64,000 bases of DNA from Pelobacter seleniigenes DSM 18267 (GCF_000711225.1 NZ_JOMG01000004.1:496001-560000); one strand, 5' to 3'; shown: positions 8,293 to 17,707, counted from the first letter of the stretch. The notes: generated by a model from the sequence alone, not told the origin. Program-made: numbers and translations.

Positions 8293-10638
8293 ATGTCCCT
8301 TGCGGCAAAAATCGGCTTGTTTCTGGGGATCCTCATTCTGGGGCTTGCCGGTGTGTTGATCTATGCCCAGACCCAGGTCACGCCGGACAAGGTCCGGAGC
8401 TTGCTGGTGCCGCTGGTTGAAGACACCCTGGACCGGCAGGTTGCTTTCGGGGATATTCAGATCGGCTTTTTCTCGGGCATATCGGTCGCGGACCTGAGGG
8501 TCAAAAAGCAGAACAGCAAAGAAGATTTCATCACCATCAAAAATGCCAAATTAAGTTACCGTTTCTTCCCGCTACTTAGAGGTCGTATCGTGGTCGACCA
8601 GGTGATGCTCGATGAGCCGGTGATCGATGTCAGCAGGTTTACCGACGGGAGCTACAATTTTTCCGACCTGCTTAAAAAGAACCGGAGTGATCGCGGGCAA
8701 TACCCGCAAGCGGCGCGGGCTCTGGTGAGTGATATCTTCAGCTTGTTTGTGCATGAGGTCAGTGTTAAAAACGGTTCCTTAACTTATACCGATAAATTCA
8801 AAAGCCCCAACGTTCCCTATCGCTTTGCTTTACAGCAACTGAATATTCATGCTCGGGAGATTGCTCCCGACCAGGCCTTTCCCCTCGACCTGTCGGTGGT
8901 CCTCAACGGCGCCCGGCTCGATCTGTCCGGGCACTACGATATAACGCACACCAGCGGTGATTTTCTGGTTCACTTGGCGGATCTGGACATGGTCCCGTTT
9001 TCTCCCTATTACCGGGACCTGCTGCCAGCTAAAGTCGGTTCGGGGAGAGTGTCCCTGAATCTTGAAGTCGATCTTCAGCCCGAACTGCTCAGCTCCAAAG
9101 GCAAACTGACCCTTGCTGATCTTGATCTGACCCTTCCCAGCGGCACGTCCCTGCAAAAAGTTCATTTAACCAGCGACTATTCCCTGATCTATGATTTCAT
9201 GAGGCAACAGCTCGATCTTTCCACGCTGCTGGTCAATTTCAATGATATGGGGGTGGGCATGGAAGGGCGGTTGGATTTTGCGGCGCAGGAAACGAAGATG
9301 GATCTGGCGGTCATTTTTGATCAGCTTGATCTGCGCCAGGCCATGCAAAGCCTTCCTGACAAGCTGATCAGAAACTATCGCAAGTACAGCTTCGCCGGCA
9401 GTATCAGCGGTCGGGCACAGCTGGTTGGAACGCTGGGGCAGGGGAGCGGACTGCTTAAGTCGGCTCAGTTGACTTTGAACGGGGTTCAGGCCAGTGTCAA
9501 GGACATGCGCGGCGGGGTCAGTGGTGCTCTGTCCTATGCCGATGCTGCGGTCACGGCCCAGAATCTGATGTTGTCTTATGGCAATCAGCAGGCACTGTTA
9601 AACCTGCAGGCAACCCGCCAACCCGACGGAGTGCTGCAGGGAACCTTTTCGCTGTCTGCCGAAGAGTTGAACCTGAATGAACTGGTTGCAACCGATTCAA
9701 CAGCTTCTCCCCTATCCGCAGGGGAGGAGAGCTCTTCCGGTTCTGCCGAGGGGCTCGGGCCTTTTGCCCTCCCTCTGGATCTGCACGGTAATTTAACGGT
9801 TCGTAAAGCCCGCTTCAAACAGTTGATCATTGAACAGGTCACGGCGGATGTGAATCTCAGTGACAATAGGCTGCGGCTGGACCGATTGCGCGGAGTGATG
9901 GAGCAAGGGAGAGTGCTGGCGGATGCCGAGGTGGATCTTGGGGTGCGCGGCTTTGTTTACCAGGGACAGCTGGATCTCACGGATGTGGACGCTGCTGTTT
10001 TGGCGGCGGGATTGTTACCGGATCCGGGCGCAACCCTGGCGGGCCGCTTGCAGTGGCGCAGCAGTTTTCGGGGAAGTGGTGCTTCAGCACAACCCTGGCT
10101 GGATCGTTTTCAGTCCAAAGGAGAGTTTTCTTTACAGCAGGGGCTGATCAAGGGGTTTCCCGTGATCGATTCATTGGCCGTGTTTCTTGGTGTTGATGAA
10201 CTCCATAACTTGAATTTTGAGGATTTTTCCGCCGCTTATGATGTGCGCGATGGTCTGGTTCGGGTGAATGGACTCCTCACCGGTTCCCAGGCCAGACTGG
10301 CGCCGATAGGCAGTGTCGGCAGCGACGGGCGTCTGAATATGAACCTGGAGGTTCGGCTGGCGCCGGAGCTGGCCGGCCGGATGGGAGCTTCCGGCCCGTT
10401 TATGAAAGTTTTCAGCGATGAGCGGGGTTGGGGGATCATTCCGGTCAGGCTGCTGGGTTCTTTGACGCAACCGGAGATCGGACCGGATACCGCTGCCATT
10501 GAAAAGCTGATGATGAACCGGGTCAGCCAGGATGCTGCAGGCAAAGCGGAGGCAGATAATCCTTCGTCAGCGCCGTCGGATCAGGAATCCGTTAAAAAGA
10601 TGCTCGACAAAACTCTGAACAAGCTGTTTGGCAAATAG
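8293..10638 (+). CDS. AsmA-family inner-membrane/periplasmic protein
   Basis: A 781-residue protein with one N-terminal transmembrane helix (residues 6-25), followed by a long periplasmic part rich in short beta segments. It begins with the AsmA hallmark: a VTPDKVRSLLVPLVE-type helix, then a stretch ending FGDIQIGFFSG. AsmA/TamB-like proteins are thought to form lipid-carrying bridges or to control outer-membrane assembly. The C-terminal region has the usual AsmA-like repeat unit (PVRLLGSLTQPEIGPD). A Ser/Gly-rich linker lies near residues 475-495. The start ATG follows GGAGG by six bases. It is transcribed alone, converging on gor. The specific paralogue and its cargo cannot be told from sequence. 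Confidence 0.82.
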   Translation: MSLAAKIGLFLGILILGLAGVLIYAQTQVTPDKVRSLLVPLVEDTLDRQVAFGDIQIGFFSGISVADLRVKKQNSKEDFITIKNAKLSYRFFPLLRGRIVVDQVMLDEPVIDVSRFTDGSYNFSDLLKKNRSDRGQYPQAARALVSDIFSLFVHEVSVKNGSLTYTDKFKSPNVPYRFALQQLNIHAREIAPDQAFPLDLSVVLNGARLDLSGHYDITHTSGDFLVHLADLDMVPFSPYYRDLLPAKVGSGRVSLNLEVDLQPELLSSKGKLTLADLDLTLPSGTSLQKVHLTSDYSLIYDFMRQQLDLSTLLVNFNDMGVGMEGRLDFAAQETKMDLAVIFDQLDLRQAMQSLPDKLIRNYRKYSFAGSISGRAQLVGTLGQGSGLLKSAQLTLNGVQASVKDMRGGVSGALSYADAAVTAQNLMLSYGNQQALLNLQATRQPDGVLQGTFSLSAEELNLNELVATDSTASPLSAGEESSSGSAEGLGPFALPLDLHGNLTVRKARFKQLIIEQVTADVNLSDNRLRLDRLRGVMEQGRVLADAEVDLGVRGFVYQGQLDLTDVDAAVLAAGLLPDPGATLAGRLQWRSSFRGSGASAQPWLDRFQSKGEFSLQQGLIKGFPVIDSLAVFLGVDELHNLNFEDFSAAYDVRDGLVRVNGLLTGSQARLAPIGSVGSDGRLNMNLEVRLAPELAGRMGASGPFMKVFSDERGWGIIPVRLLGSLTQPEIGPDTAAIEKLMMNRVSQDAAGKAEADNPSSAPSDQESVKKMLDKTLNKLFGK

Positions 10639-10662
10639 CCGGTAGCGTCTGAGACTACCGGC
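10638..10662. terminator. Hairpin between convergent genes
   Basis: A perfect 8-bp stem, GCCGGTAG (10638-10645) with CTACCGGC (10655-10662), sits between the ends of the convergent AsmA and gor genes. It has no clean T-run on either side, so a bidirectional terminator is likely from its position rather than proven by form. Confidence 0.5.
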
Positions 10663-10673
10663 ATGCGTGTCGC

Positions 10674-12041
10674 TCAGCGGTTATGACTGCGGGTCATGGT
10701 CCGTAAGGTGACAAATTCTTCCGCACTGGTCGGATGGATGCCGACGGTTTGATCGAAGATCGCCTTGGTGGCTCCCGCTTTCAGTGCAACCGCCACCCCT
10801 TGAATGATTTCCGCTGCACCTTCACCCGCCATATGCGCACCGATGACCCGGTCACTGTTGCGCTCAACAATAAGTTTGATCAGGATGCGATCACCGCTGC
10901 CGCTTAAGGCATGTTTCAGGGCGCGAAACTCGGTTGTGTAGATATCCACCTGCGGGTAGCGCTGGCATGCCTCTTCCTCACTCAAACCGACACTGCTGAA
11001 GGGCGGGTTGCTGAAGACCGCGGTGGGGATCAGTTGATACGACAGCGGGGTCGCGCCCCCCTGGTAGAGGTGCTTGACCAGGGTCATGGCTTCGGCCAAG
11101 GCAACCGGGGTCAATTGCATCCGGTCGATCACGTCGCCGAGGGCAAAGATGGAAGGGATCGAAGTTTGATAAAAATCGTCGACCTTGACGGCGCCGGCAG
11201 CAGTCAACTCCACCCCGACCTGCTCCAACCCCAGCTCACTGGTGTTGGGGCGGCGGCCGGTTGCGGCCAGGACCAGATCAGTGGTCAGCAAAGAGCCGTC
11301 ATTGAGGGTGGCGGTATAGCTTCCGTCCGGTTCTTTTTCAACTTTCTCAACATCACAGTTAAAGCGTAGATCAATCCCTTTTCTGCGCATATGCCCGGCC
11401 ACGAACTCCCTGATCTCGGTATCAAATCCGCGCAGGAACAGGTCACCCCGGTAGAGCTGGCAGACCTTGACTCCCAAGCCGTTGAAAATGCCGGCAAATT
11501 CACTGGCAATATAGCCGCCGCCGATAATCAGGATGCGCTCCGGGAGCCGTTCGAGATCGAAGATCTGGTCGGACGAGAGCAGATGCTCGCGCCCCGGAAT
11601 GGCGGGGAAAACGGGATGACTGCCGGTAGCGATGAGGATCCGTGCAGCGCTGCAACTGGTCCCGGCGATCTCAACGCTATGCGCTGTTTGCACCCGCGCC
11701 CGACCACGAATCAGCTCTGCTCCCGACTTGGCGAGCATGTTTTCCATGGCCTGATTGGAGGTGCTGAGCAGGGCAGATTTGTTGTCACGCAGGGTTGCCC
11801 AATCGAACGCCGGAGTTGTCGCTTGCCAGCCAAACCCGGTCGCTGCCGAAAAAGCGGCGCCGTATTCGGTTGCATGGACATACAGTTTTTTTGGAACGCA
11901 GCCGAGATTGACACAGGTGCCGCCCGTCCTGGCCTGTTCGGCGACGGTGACTTTGATGCCGGTGGCGGCGGCCATCCGTGCGGCTCTGATACCGCCGGAC
12001 CCCGCGCCGATGACAAAGAGGTCATAATCATATCTGGACAT
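10674..12041 (-). CDS. gor: Glutathione-disulfide reductase
   Basis: FAD-dependent disulfide reductase of 455 residues that reduces oxidised glutathione with NADPH in the cytoplasm. The N-terminal FAD site is IGAGSGG, the redox-active disulfide motif is GGTCVNLGCVPKK, and the C-terminal active-site motif is VGIHPTSAEEF. The second dinucleotide-binding fold, GGGYIASEFAG, is followed by arginines in YRGDLFLRGFD. This matches the NADPH-binding arginines of true glutathione reductases rather than NADH-using lipoamide dehydrogenases. AAGGAGG precedes the ATG. It lies 163 bases from the end of the TatD gene and is probably transcribed separately. A glutathione reductase implies glutathione or a similar thiol, and oxidative stress defence, in what is probably an anaerobe. 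Confidence 0.9.
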   Translation of the reverse strand: MSRYDYDLFVIGAGSGGIRAARMAAATGIKVTVAEQARTGGTCVNLGCVPKKLYVHATEYGAAFSAATGFGWQATTPAFDWATLRDNKSALLSTSNQAMENMLAKSGAELIRGRARVQTAHSVEIAGTSCSAARILIATGSHPVFPAIPGREHLLSSDQIFDLERLPERILIIGGGYIASEFAGIFNGLGVKVCQLYRGDLFLRGFDTEIREFVAGHMRRKGIDLRFNCDVEKVEKEPDGSYTATLNDGSLLTTDLVLAATGRRPNTSELGLEQVGVELTAAGAVKVDDFYQTSIPSIFALGDVIDRMQLTPVALAEAMTLVKHLYQGGATPLSYQLIPTAVFSNPPFSSVGLSEEEACQRYPQVDIYTTEFRALKHALSGSGDRILIKLIVERNSDRVIGAHMAGEGAAEIIQGVAVALKAGATKAIFDQTVGIHPTSAEEFVTLRTMTRSHNR

Positions 12042-12204
12042 GCGGTTCCTCCTTGGCCGGCGGTTTGGAACGCGCCGGTAAAGCCCATCATCGGGCCGGT
12101 AAAAGTAATGACAAATTGTTCAGTTGTTAACGCCATCAGGTCCGAAAACAAGCCTGCTCTCAGCGAATATGCACCTGCTCTGGGTTGTCCTTTGTGCCAG
12201 CCTC

Positions 12205-13593
12205 TTAACCGACTTCATTATACTCGCGAGCCCGGAAATCCACACCCAGCTCTTGCGCCACCCGGCTACAGGCCTCCATGTCGACCCCAGGATAGCTGAC
12301 GGCGCTGGCCGTGACTTCAGGGATGACCTGCGCGGCCTGGCGCAAAAAATCCTTGACGGCGGCATAGCTTTTGCTGCCATAGCTGGATTGGCACAGGCTC
12401 TGGTAGGTGGCTTCGTCCGGGGCATTCAAGGAAACGGAAACGGAATCGATCAGCCCTGCCAGCTCCGGTAAAATATTGCGCCCGTAAACAAGGTTGGCCT
12501 GGCCGTCAGTGTTAATTCTTACCTTAATCCCCTGCTTTTTCAACCAGGCAGCAATGGTTTTGATCAGCTCCAGGCGTAACAGCGGTTCCCCGTAACCGCA
12601 GAAAACAACCTCGGAATAGTGTTTTGGGTCGCCGATGGCGGCGATGACCTCCTCGGCGGAGGGTTCATGGTCGAGCTTGAGTTCATGACCTTTAACGATG
12701 AAGTCCCGGAACTTGGTACAGAAGATACAGCTGTTGGTGCAGCGGTTGGTGATATTAAGGTAGAGAGAATCGCGGATTTTATAGGCGATTTTGTGGCTCT
12801 GATCGATCACGCCGATGCCGAACAGGTCGTAACAATTGCGACTGGTGATGCGGGCCACGTCTTCCAGAGTTAAGCCCTTGATCGCCGCAATTTTCTCTGC
12901 GGTCAACCGGACATACGCCGGTTCGTTGCGGCGGCCGCGAAATTGCTGGGGGCTCAGGTAGGGGCAATCGGTTTCGACCAACATACGATCGATGCTGATA
13001 CCGCTGACGACCTGACGAATCTCTTCGTTCTTCGGGTAAGTGATGGTTCCGGTAAAGGACAAATAAAAGCCCAGTTCGATACAGCGTCTGGCCATTGCCA
13101 AATCGCCGCTGAAGCAATGCAACACCCCGCCGACACTGGCCGCCTGCTCTTCTTCAAGGATCTGCAGCACCTCATCATGGGCGTCCCGGTCATGGACAAT
13201 GATCGGTTTCCCGGCTTCCTTCGCCAGTCGGATCTGCTGCCGAAACGCTTCACGTTGAATATCCTGGGGGCAGTGATCACGGAAATAGTCCAGACCGATT
13301 TCGCCGAGGGCGACGACTTTGGGATGCTGGAGCAGTTCCCGCAGGCGCTCCAGGGCTGCGGCATCAAGTCCGGCGGCATCATGGGGGTGAATGCCGACGG
13401 CTGCATAAATGTGGTCATATTGTTCGGCCAGGGCGACATTTTTTTCCGAGCTTGCCAGGTCGCAGCCGATACTCAAAATGTGGCTGATACCGTCGGCTGT
13501 GGCTCTGCTGATGACCTCGTCGCAGTCAGTCGCGAACTGACTGTGGTCAAGGTGAGCGTGGCTGTCGACCAGCAAAGGATGTTGTTCGGTCAT
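12205..13593 (-). CDS. TatD-family metallohydrolase fused to a radical SAM domain
   Basis: A 462-residue two-domain protein. Residues 1 to about 255 are a TatD nuclease-type domain: VDSHAHLD, VGIHPHD, GEIGLDYF, PIIVHDRDAH, VLHCFSGD and VETDCPYL give the expected metal ligands. Residues from about 270 on form a radical SAM domain with CTNSCIFC (CxxxCxxC) and a glycine-rich FCGYGEPL. This matches the 'TatD-associated radical SAM' family, here joined in one chain. I chose ATG 13593 because it gives the standard TatD start and has GGAG upstream. The longer frame to 13647 runs through a terminator-like hairpin. The reaction of the radical SAM half is not known to me. It is last in the holB-ricT-metG direction. 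Confidence 0.88.
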   Translation of the reverse strand: MTEQHPLLVDSHAHLDHSQFATDCDEVISRATADGISHILSIGCDLASSEKNVALAEQYDHIYAAVGIHPHDAAGLDAAALERLRELLQHPKVVALGEIGLDYFRDHCPQDIQREAFRQQIRLAKEAGKPIIVHDRDAHDEVLQILEEEQAASVGGVLHCFSGDLAMARRCIELGFYLSFTGTITYPKNEEIRQVVSGISIDRMLVETDCPYLSPQQFRGRRNEPAYVRLTAEKIAAIKGLTLEDVARITSRNCYDLFGIGVIDQSHKIAYKIRDSLYLNITNRCTNSCIFCTKFRDFIVKGHELKLDHEPSAEEVIAAIGDPKHYSEVVFCGYGEPLLRLELIKTIAAWLKKQGIKVRINTDGQANLVYGRNILPELAGLIDSVSVSLNAPDEATYQSLCQSSYGSKSYAAVKDFLRQAAQVIPEVTASAVSYPGVDMEACSRVAQELGVDFRAREYNEVG

Positions 13594-13604
13594 TTTTTTG
13601 CTCC

Positions 13605-13633
13605 AAAAAATCGGGGCGCTGTAGTGCGCCCCG
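13605..13633 (-). terminator. Rho-independent terminator directly upstream of the TatD-radical SAM start
   Basis: On the minus strand an 8-bp stem, CGGGGCGC with GCGCCCCG (13633-13626 and 13619-13612), has a six-base loop and is followed by six Ts at 13610-13605. The GGAG and start codon of the TatD fusion come immediately after. It therefore ends the metG transcript or limits read-through into the fusion gene. Confidence 0.75.
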
Positions 13634-13662
13634 CAAGAACCATGCAAGTGATAGCTCTAATA

Positions 13663-15192
13663 TTACTCGGTTTCTATCCGCGGGAAAAGAGGCGCGGCTT
13701 TTTCAATGGTGGTGCCGGGTTTCAGTCCACCCCACTGATCCTGTCCGTCCAGGGCCAGGTTGGTTCCGTCAGCACCAAGCAGGGAGCTGATCTTGGCGCC
13801 GGTTTCGGGCATGAAGGGTGCCACGATCAGGGCGATCAGGCGCAAGGATTCCAACAGGTTGTACATCACCGTTGCCAGGCGCTCACGCTGCTGAGGGTCT
13901 TTGGCCAGGGTCCAGGGGGCGGTTTCATCAATGTATTTATTGCCGGCTGAAATCAGCTCCCAGATGCTCATCAACGCCTTGTTGAAGGCCATATCTTCAA
14001 GCTGTTCATCAATTTTAGTCAGGTTGGCGGCAAATAGCTCGATCAGTTTTTCATCGATTTCGAGGCGTGCCCCCGGTTCCGGCAATTCCCCGGCAAAATA
14101 TTTGCCAAGCATGGCCGTTGAGCGGCTGACCAGGTTGCCCAGGTCGTTCGCCAGGTCGGAGTTGATGCGATGGATCAGAGCGCTGTGGGAAAAATCGCCG
14201 TCCAGTCCGAAGGGAACCTCGCGGAGCAGGAAGTACCTGATGGCGTCGACGCCGTATTTGTCGACCAGCATATTTGGCTCGACCACATTGCGCAGGCTCT
14301 TGCTCATTTTCTGCCCCTCCACGGTCCACCAGCCGTGAGCGAAAACTTTCTTTGGCAACGGCAGGCCCGCGGCCATCAGGAAGGTCGGCCAGTAAACGGC
14401 ATGAAAGCGCAGAATGTCTTTGCCGATCACATGAACCGCCGGCCAGAATGTTTCGAAATTGCCGTCTTTGTCCTCCGGGTAACCGAGGGCGGAAATATAG
14501 TTGGTCAGGGCGTCAAACCAGACATAGATGACGTGTTTATCATTACCTGGAGCCGGGATTCCCCAGGAAAAGGAGGTCCGGGAAATGGACAGATCACGCA
14601 GGCCTTCCCGGACAAAGCTGAGGATTTCGTTGCGGCGTGATTTCGGCTGAATAAAGTCCGGGTTGTTCCCGATATATTCGAGGAGCTGATCCTGGTATTT
14701 GCTCATGCGAAAGAAGTAGGACTCTTCCTTGAGCTTGGTGGTCGGCCGACCACAGTCCGGGCAGTTGCCGTCGAGCAGCTGGGTTTCGGTCCAGAAGGTT
14801 TCACAGGGAGTGCAGTACCAGTCCTCATATTCCCCAAGGTAGATGTCTCCCTTGGCTTCAATAGCTTTGAACTGCTCCTGGACCGTATGCTTGTGGCGTT
14901 CCTGGGTGGTACGGATAAAATCGGTATGGGAGATGTTGAGTTTTTTCCACAGGGCCTGGAAGCGTTTAACCACCCGGTCGGCAAGTTCAAGGGGGGTCTC
15001 CCCGTTGGCTTTGGCGGCGGTTTCAACTTTTTGCCCATGCTCATCGGTACCGGTCAGAAATGCAACCTGATAACCGCGCGCCCGTTTGTAGCGGGCCAGC
15101 ACGTCGCAGGCCAAAGTCGTGTAGGCGTGGCCGATATGCGGAACATCATTGACATAATAAATAGGTGTCGTGACGTAAAAGGTTTTTTCCAT
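13663..15192 (-). CDS. metG: Methionyl-tRNA synthetase
   Basis: Class I synthetase of 509 residues that charges tRNA-Met. It has the HIGH motif as PHIGHAY, the KMSKS motif as GQKMSKSLRN, and a zinc knuckle with CTPC followed by CPDC. The protein ends after the anticodon-binding helical domain and lacks the C-terminal EMAP/Trbp111-like tRNA-binding extension of many longer MetG proteins. It starts with ATG after GGGAG. The gene follows ricT after 42 bases and is probably co-transcribed with holB and ricT. Confidence 0.96.
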   Translation of the reverse strand: MEKTFYVTTPIYYVNDVPHIGHAYTTLACDVLARYKRARGYQVAFLTGTDEHGQKVETAAKANGETPLELADRVVKRFQALWKKLNISHTDFIRTTQERHKHTVQEQFKAIEAKGDIYLGEYEDWYCTPCETFWTETQLLDGNCPDCGRPTTKLKEESYFFRMSKYQDQLLEYIGNNPDFIQPKSRRNEILSFVREGLRDLSISRTSFSWGIPAPGNDKHVIYVWFDALTNYISALGYPEDKDGNFETFWPAVHVIGKDILRFHAVYWPTFLMAAGLPLPKKVFAHGWWTVEGQKMSKSLRNVVEPNMLVDKYGVDAIRYFLLREVPFGLDGDFSHSALIHRINSDLANDLGNLVSRSTAMLGKYFAGELPEPGARLEIDEKLIELFAANLTKIDEQLEDMAFNKALMSIWELISAGNKYIDETAPWTLAKDPQQRERLATVMYNLLESLRLIALIVAPFMPETGAKISSLLGADGTNLALDGQDQWGGLKPGTTIEKAAPLFPRIETE

Positions 15193-15234
15193 TATTTACT
15201 CCCATCGCGAAGACGAAAAAAATTACATGTCATT

Positions 15235-16359
15235 TCATGACTTGGTTTCAGGATTTTTGGGGCGGTTCGAACGCCGTCGGGGTCTTCTGCGCCGTCGTTG
15301 GGGCTTGCCTTGAGCATCCTGTTCAGCCGGAGTGCTGTTATTGCTACTGCTACTGCTCGGAGGTTGAACCGGGGCGCTGTCACGGCTTTCCGTGGTTTTC
15401 TTCTGCACCGGGGCCGGGCGGCCTTGCGGTTTGGCGCGTCGCTGGCTGCGTCCCGGTTTTTTACCCGGGGGGGATTCCGGGGCCGTTTTGCCGCTCTCTT
15501 CTTTGGGGGCCTTGGGCTCGGTTTCCTGTGCCGGCGGTGCTGCAGCCTGATTGTCGATTTCCTGTTGCAGCTCTTTGATATGCTTCTGGCAACGCTCCCC
15601 GTCATGGCAGACCAGAGTAACCTTCTGGGCCAAAATATCGAGGGCGATAACCTCAGCCTTACCGTCTTTAAGCTGCAGCTTCTTGCCGCACTTCGGCAGA
15701 TTTTTCTTCAGTTCGTTGTAGGTTTCGTATTCATAGGCCAGACAGCACAGCAACCGGCCGCACTGACCGGAGATCTTGGTGGGGTTGAGGGCCAGCCCCT
15801 GAGCTTTGGCCATTTTGACCGACACCGGGGCAAATTCACGCAGATGACTGCAACAGCACAGTTCCCGGCCACAGATACCGAGTCCCCCGACCAGCTTGGC
15901 TTCATCGCGAACGCCGATCTGGCGCATTTCGATTCTGGTTCGGAAATGTTGGGCCAGGTCGCGAACCAATTCACGAAAATCGATGCGGCCGTCAGCCGTA
16001 AAGTAGAAAATGATTTTCGACCCGTCGTAGAGGTATTCGGCGCGGACCAGCTTCATGTCCAGTTTGCGCTGCTGGACCTTGTCCTGACAAAACAGCAGGG
16101 CTTCCTTCTCGCGCTGGGCGTTGCTGTCGGCCATCTGCTGATCGCTTTCTGTGGCGATGCGGATGACCGCTTTCAGTTTGGGTGGTGCTTCCGCGGGGGA
16201 GATTTGCCGTGGTTTGGTAATGACCGTTCCCAAAGCACGTCCCCGCTCGGTTTCAACGATGACTTTGTCTCCAGGGACCAGTTCCAGCTCCTTAACTTCA
16301 AAGTCGAAGATTTTTCCTGCCGTATGAAAAGCGATACTGACTATTGTAAGAGGTTCCAT
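15235..16359 (-). CDS. ricT: PSP1-domain protein of the RicT/YaaT family
   Basis: A 374-residue protein of the PSP1 family. In Bacillus, RicT (YaaT) works in an iron-sulfur-containing complex with RicA and RicF that affects RNase Y and mRNA maturation. The conserved core spans residues 1 to about 270 and includes the cysteine-rich segments CGRELCCC and CGRLLCCL. The last 100 residues are a low-complexity tail rich in Pro, Lys, Arg and Ser that ends in a run of arginines, which suggests nucleic-acid contact. Bacillus yaaT also sits beside holB, and the order holB-ricT-metG here is the same type of arrangement. RicA and RicF partners are not seen in the window. Confidence 0.85.
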   Translation of the reverse strand: MEPLTIVSIAFHTAGKIFDFEVKELELVPGDKVIVETERGRALGTVITKPRQISPAEAPPKLKAVIRIATESDQQMADSNAQREKEALLFCQDKVQQRKLDMKLVRAEYLYDGSKIIFYFTADGRIDFRELVRDLAQHFRTRIEMRQIGVRDEAKLVGGLGICGRELCCCSHLREFAPVSVKMAKAQGLALNPTKISGQCGRLLCCLAYEYETYNELKKNLPKCGKKLQLKDGKAEVIALDILAQKVTLVCHDGERCQKHIKELQQEIDNQAAAPPAQETEPKAPKEESGKTAPESPPGKKPGRSQRRAKPQGRPAPVQKKTTESRDSAPVQPPSSSSSNNSTPAEQDAQGKPQRRRRRPRRRSNRPKNPETKS

Positions 16360-16560
16360 AAAACCCAGATCCTTTGGTATATATCGAAAAAATCCGCTGG
16401 GGACTTTTTCATGTATGGGCGGAGAAAAGATTCTTTTTCCGCCTTATGAAATCAACAACAGGCAGCTGCGCGGCTGATGTTACGGCCCTGTAAAAAAGGG
16501 CAATCAAGGTTGTTACTGCCTGATGTGACAGAGCGTTGCTGCCGCCAATATCCCTTGCCT

Positions 16561-17532
16561 TCAGGCGGCGGCGATTCCCAGCAGCATCACCTCCATGGTC
16601 AGCTGCCGATTGACATTTCTCTGCAGATGAAAGCGTGCCTGGTCAATGGTTTTCAGCTTGGCCAGCACGCTTTCGACGGAAGCTCGCTGAACTTCCCGAT
16701 TGAGCAATTCCAGAAGATCCTGATTCACCAGATCTTCTTCCGGGCGGCCGTATTTCAGCAGCAACAGGTCGCGGAAAAAAGCCTGGAAAATATCCAGGAA
16801 GTCCTGCAGGCTCTCTTTTTCCTCGGCCAGTTCCTCAGCCAGGGATAACGTCGGAATATTACTTCCTGGGGACAGTGCTGACAAGGCTTGAATCAGTTCG
16901 CGGCGTTTTTCCAGAAACAGCTGCTGTTTTGGCCCCAGGGCTTTTTTGAAGCTACCGTCCGACAGGGCAGCCAGGACTGCAATCTCGGTCTCATTGAAAT
17001 CGAGCCGCTGACTCAGGAGCGTGGACAGTTGGCGGAGCGGCAGCCTGCGGAACGGGAGCCGTTGGCAGCGTGACCGGATGGTCGGCAGCAACTGCTCCGG
17101 CCGTCCGGATAGAAGAATCATGACGGTATTGGGCTGCGGTTCTTCCAGTGTCTTCAGGAGTGCATTGGCTGCCCCGGCAGTCAGATATTCGGCGCCGTCA
17201 ATCAGGCAGACCTTGTATATCCCTTCCAGCGGACGCAGTGACAGTTGCTGCTGCAGTTCGCGGATCTGATCGATCTTGATCGCCGCCTCTGCGCTGTCGA
17301 TCAGATGGACATCCGGGTGATTGTTGTGGTCGATCTTGCGGCAGGCGGCGCAATCACCGCAGCCGGTTCCGTGCAGACAGAGCAATGCCCGGGCAAAGGC
17401 CAGGGCCATCAGTTTTTTACCGATCCCTTCGGCCCCTTCGAAAAGATAGGCATGGGCGATCCGCTTATTGGCCAGGGCCCGGCGGAGAATATTTTTCTGC
17501 TGCTCGTGCCCAGCTATGGATGCAAAGGTCAT
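16561..17532 (-). CDS. holB: DNA polymerase III delta' subunit
   Basis: Clamp-loader subunit of 323 residues. It has an AAA+ fold with a P-loop-like GAEGIGKK, a four-cysteine zinc module (CLHGTGCGDCAAC), and a sensor-like TLEEPQPNT segment in the conserved place. The segment LIDGAEYLTAGAANALLKTL is typical of delta' and gamma/tau. The start ATG follows GGAGG. The gene is first in a minus-strand group with ricT, metG and TatD. Between its promoter and its start lies a terminator-like hairpin that could regulate it. Confidence 0.92.
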   Translation of the reverse strand: MTFASIAGHEQQKNILRRALANKRIAHAYLFEGAEGIGKKLMALAFARALLCLHGTGCGDCAACRKIDHNNHPDVHLIDSAEAAIKIDQIRELQQQLSLRPLEGIYKVCLIDGAEYLTAGAANALLKTLEEPQPNTVMILLSGRPEQLLPTIRSRCQRLPFRRLPLRQLSTLLSQRLDFNETEIAVLAALSDGSFKKALGPKQQLFLEKRRELIQALSALSPGSNIPTLSLAEELAEEKESLQDFLDIFQAFFRDLLLLKYGRPEEDLVNQDLLELLNREVQRASVESVLAKLKTIDQARFHLQRNVNRQLTMEVMLLGIAAA

Positions 17533-17558
17533 GGAGGTTCCGAAGCAAAGTGTAAACG

Positions 17559-17703
17559 AAAAAAAACAGACGGTTCAGAGTGTCAAGTGGCCAGGTGTTA
17601 ACCGAAGGTTGAACCGTCTGCCATCTTCTGTCTGCGGTTGATACCCGGCAGAGCTCGCGACTGTTTTCTCTGGACTGGCTAAGCCATGTTTTTTATTTCA
17701 ACC
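17559..17703 (-). ncRNA. Candidate small RNA or attenuating leader upstream of holB
   Basis: A transcript from the promoter at 17708-17737 would run about 145 bases to an intrinsic terminator: a 10-bp perfect stem, CAGACGGTTC (17620-17611) with GAACCGTCTG (17576-17567), then eight Ts (17566-17559). The terminator ends 27 bases before the holB ATG. The 5' end, GGTTGAA (17703-17697), can pair fully with TTCAACC (17613-17607), which touches the 5' arm of the terminator stem. Alternative structures are therefore possible. Inside are smaller hairpins: TGGC/GCCA and CAGAG/CTCTG. I recognise no known RNA family. It may be a stand-alone sRNA or a leader controlling holB-ricT-metG. Confidence 0.5.
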
Positions 17704-17707
17704 TGTC

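Noticed and set aside
15298-16449. A 383-codon open frame on the plus strand opposite ricT
   Set aside because: It is the reverse shadow of ricT, whose cysteine motifs and PSP1 core are clear. The antisense frame has no recognisable domain. The same holds for long antisense frames at 12943-13950, 38731-39630, 23723-24619 and 44287-45354.
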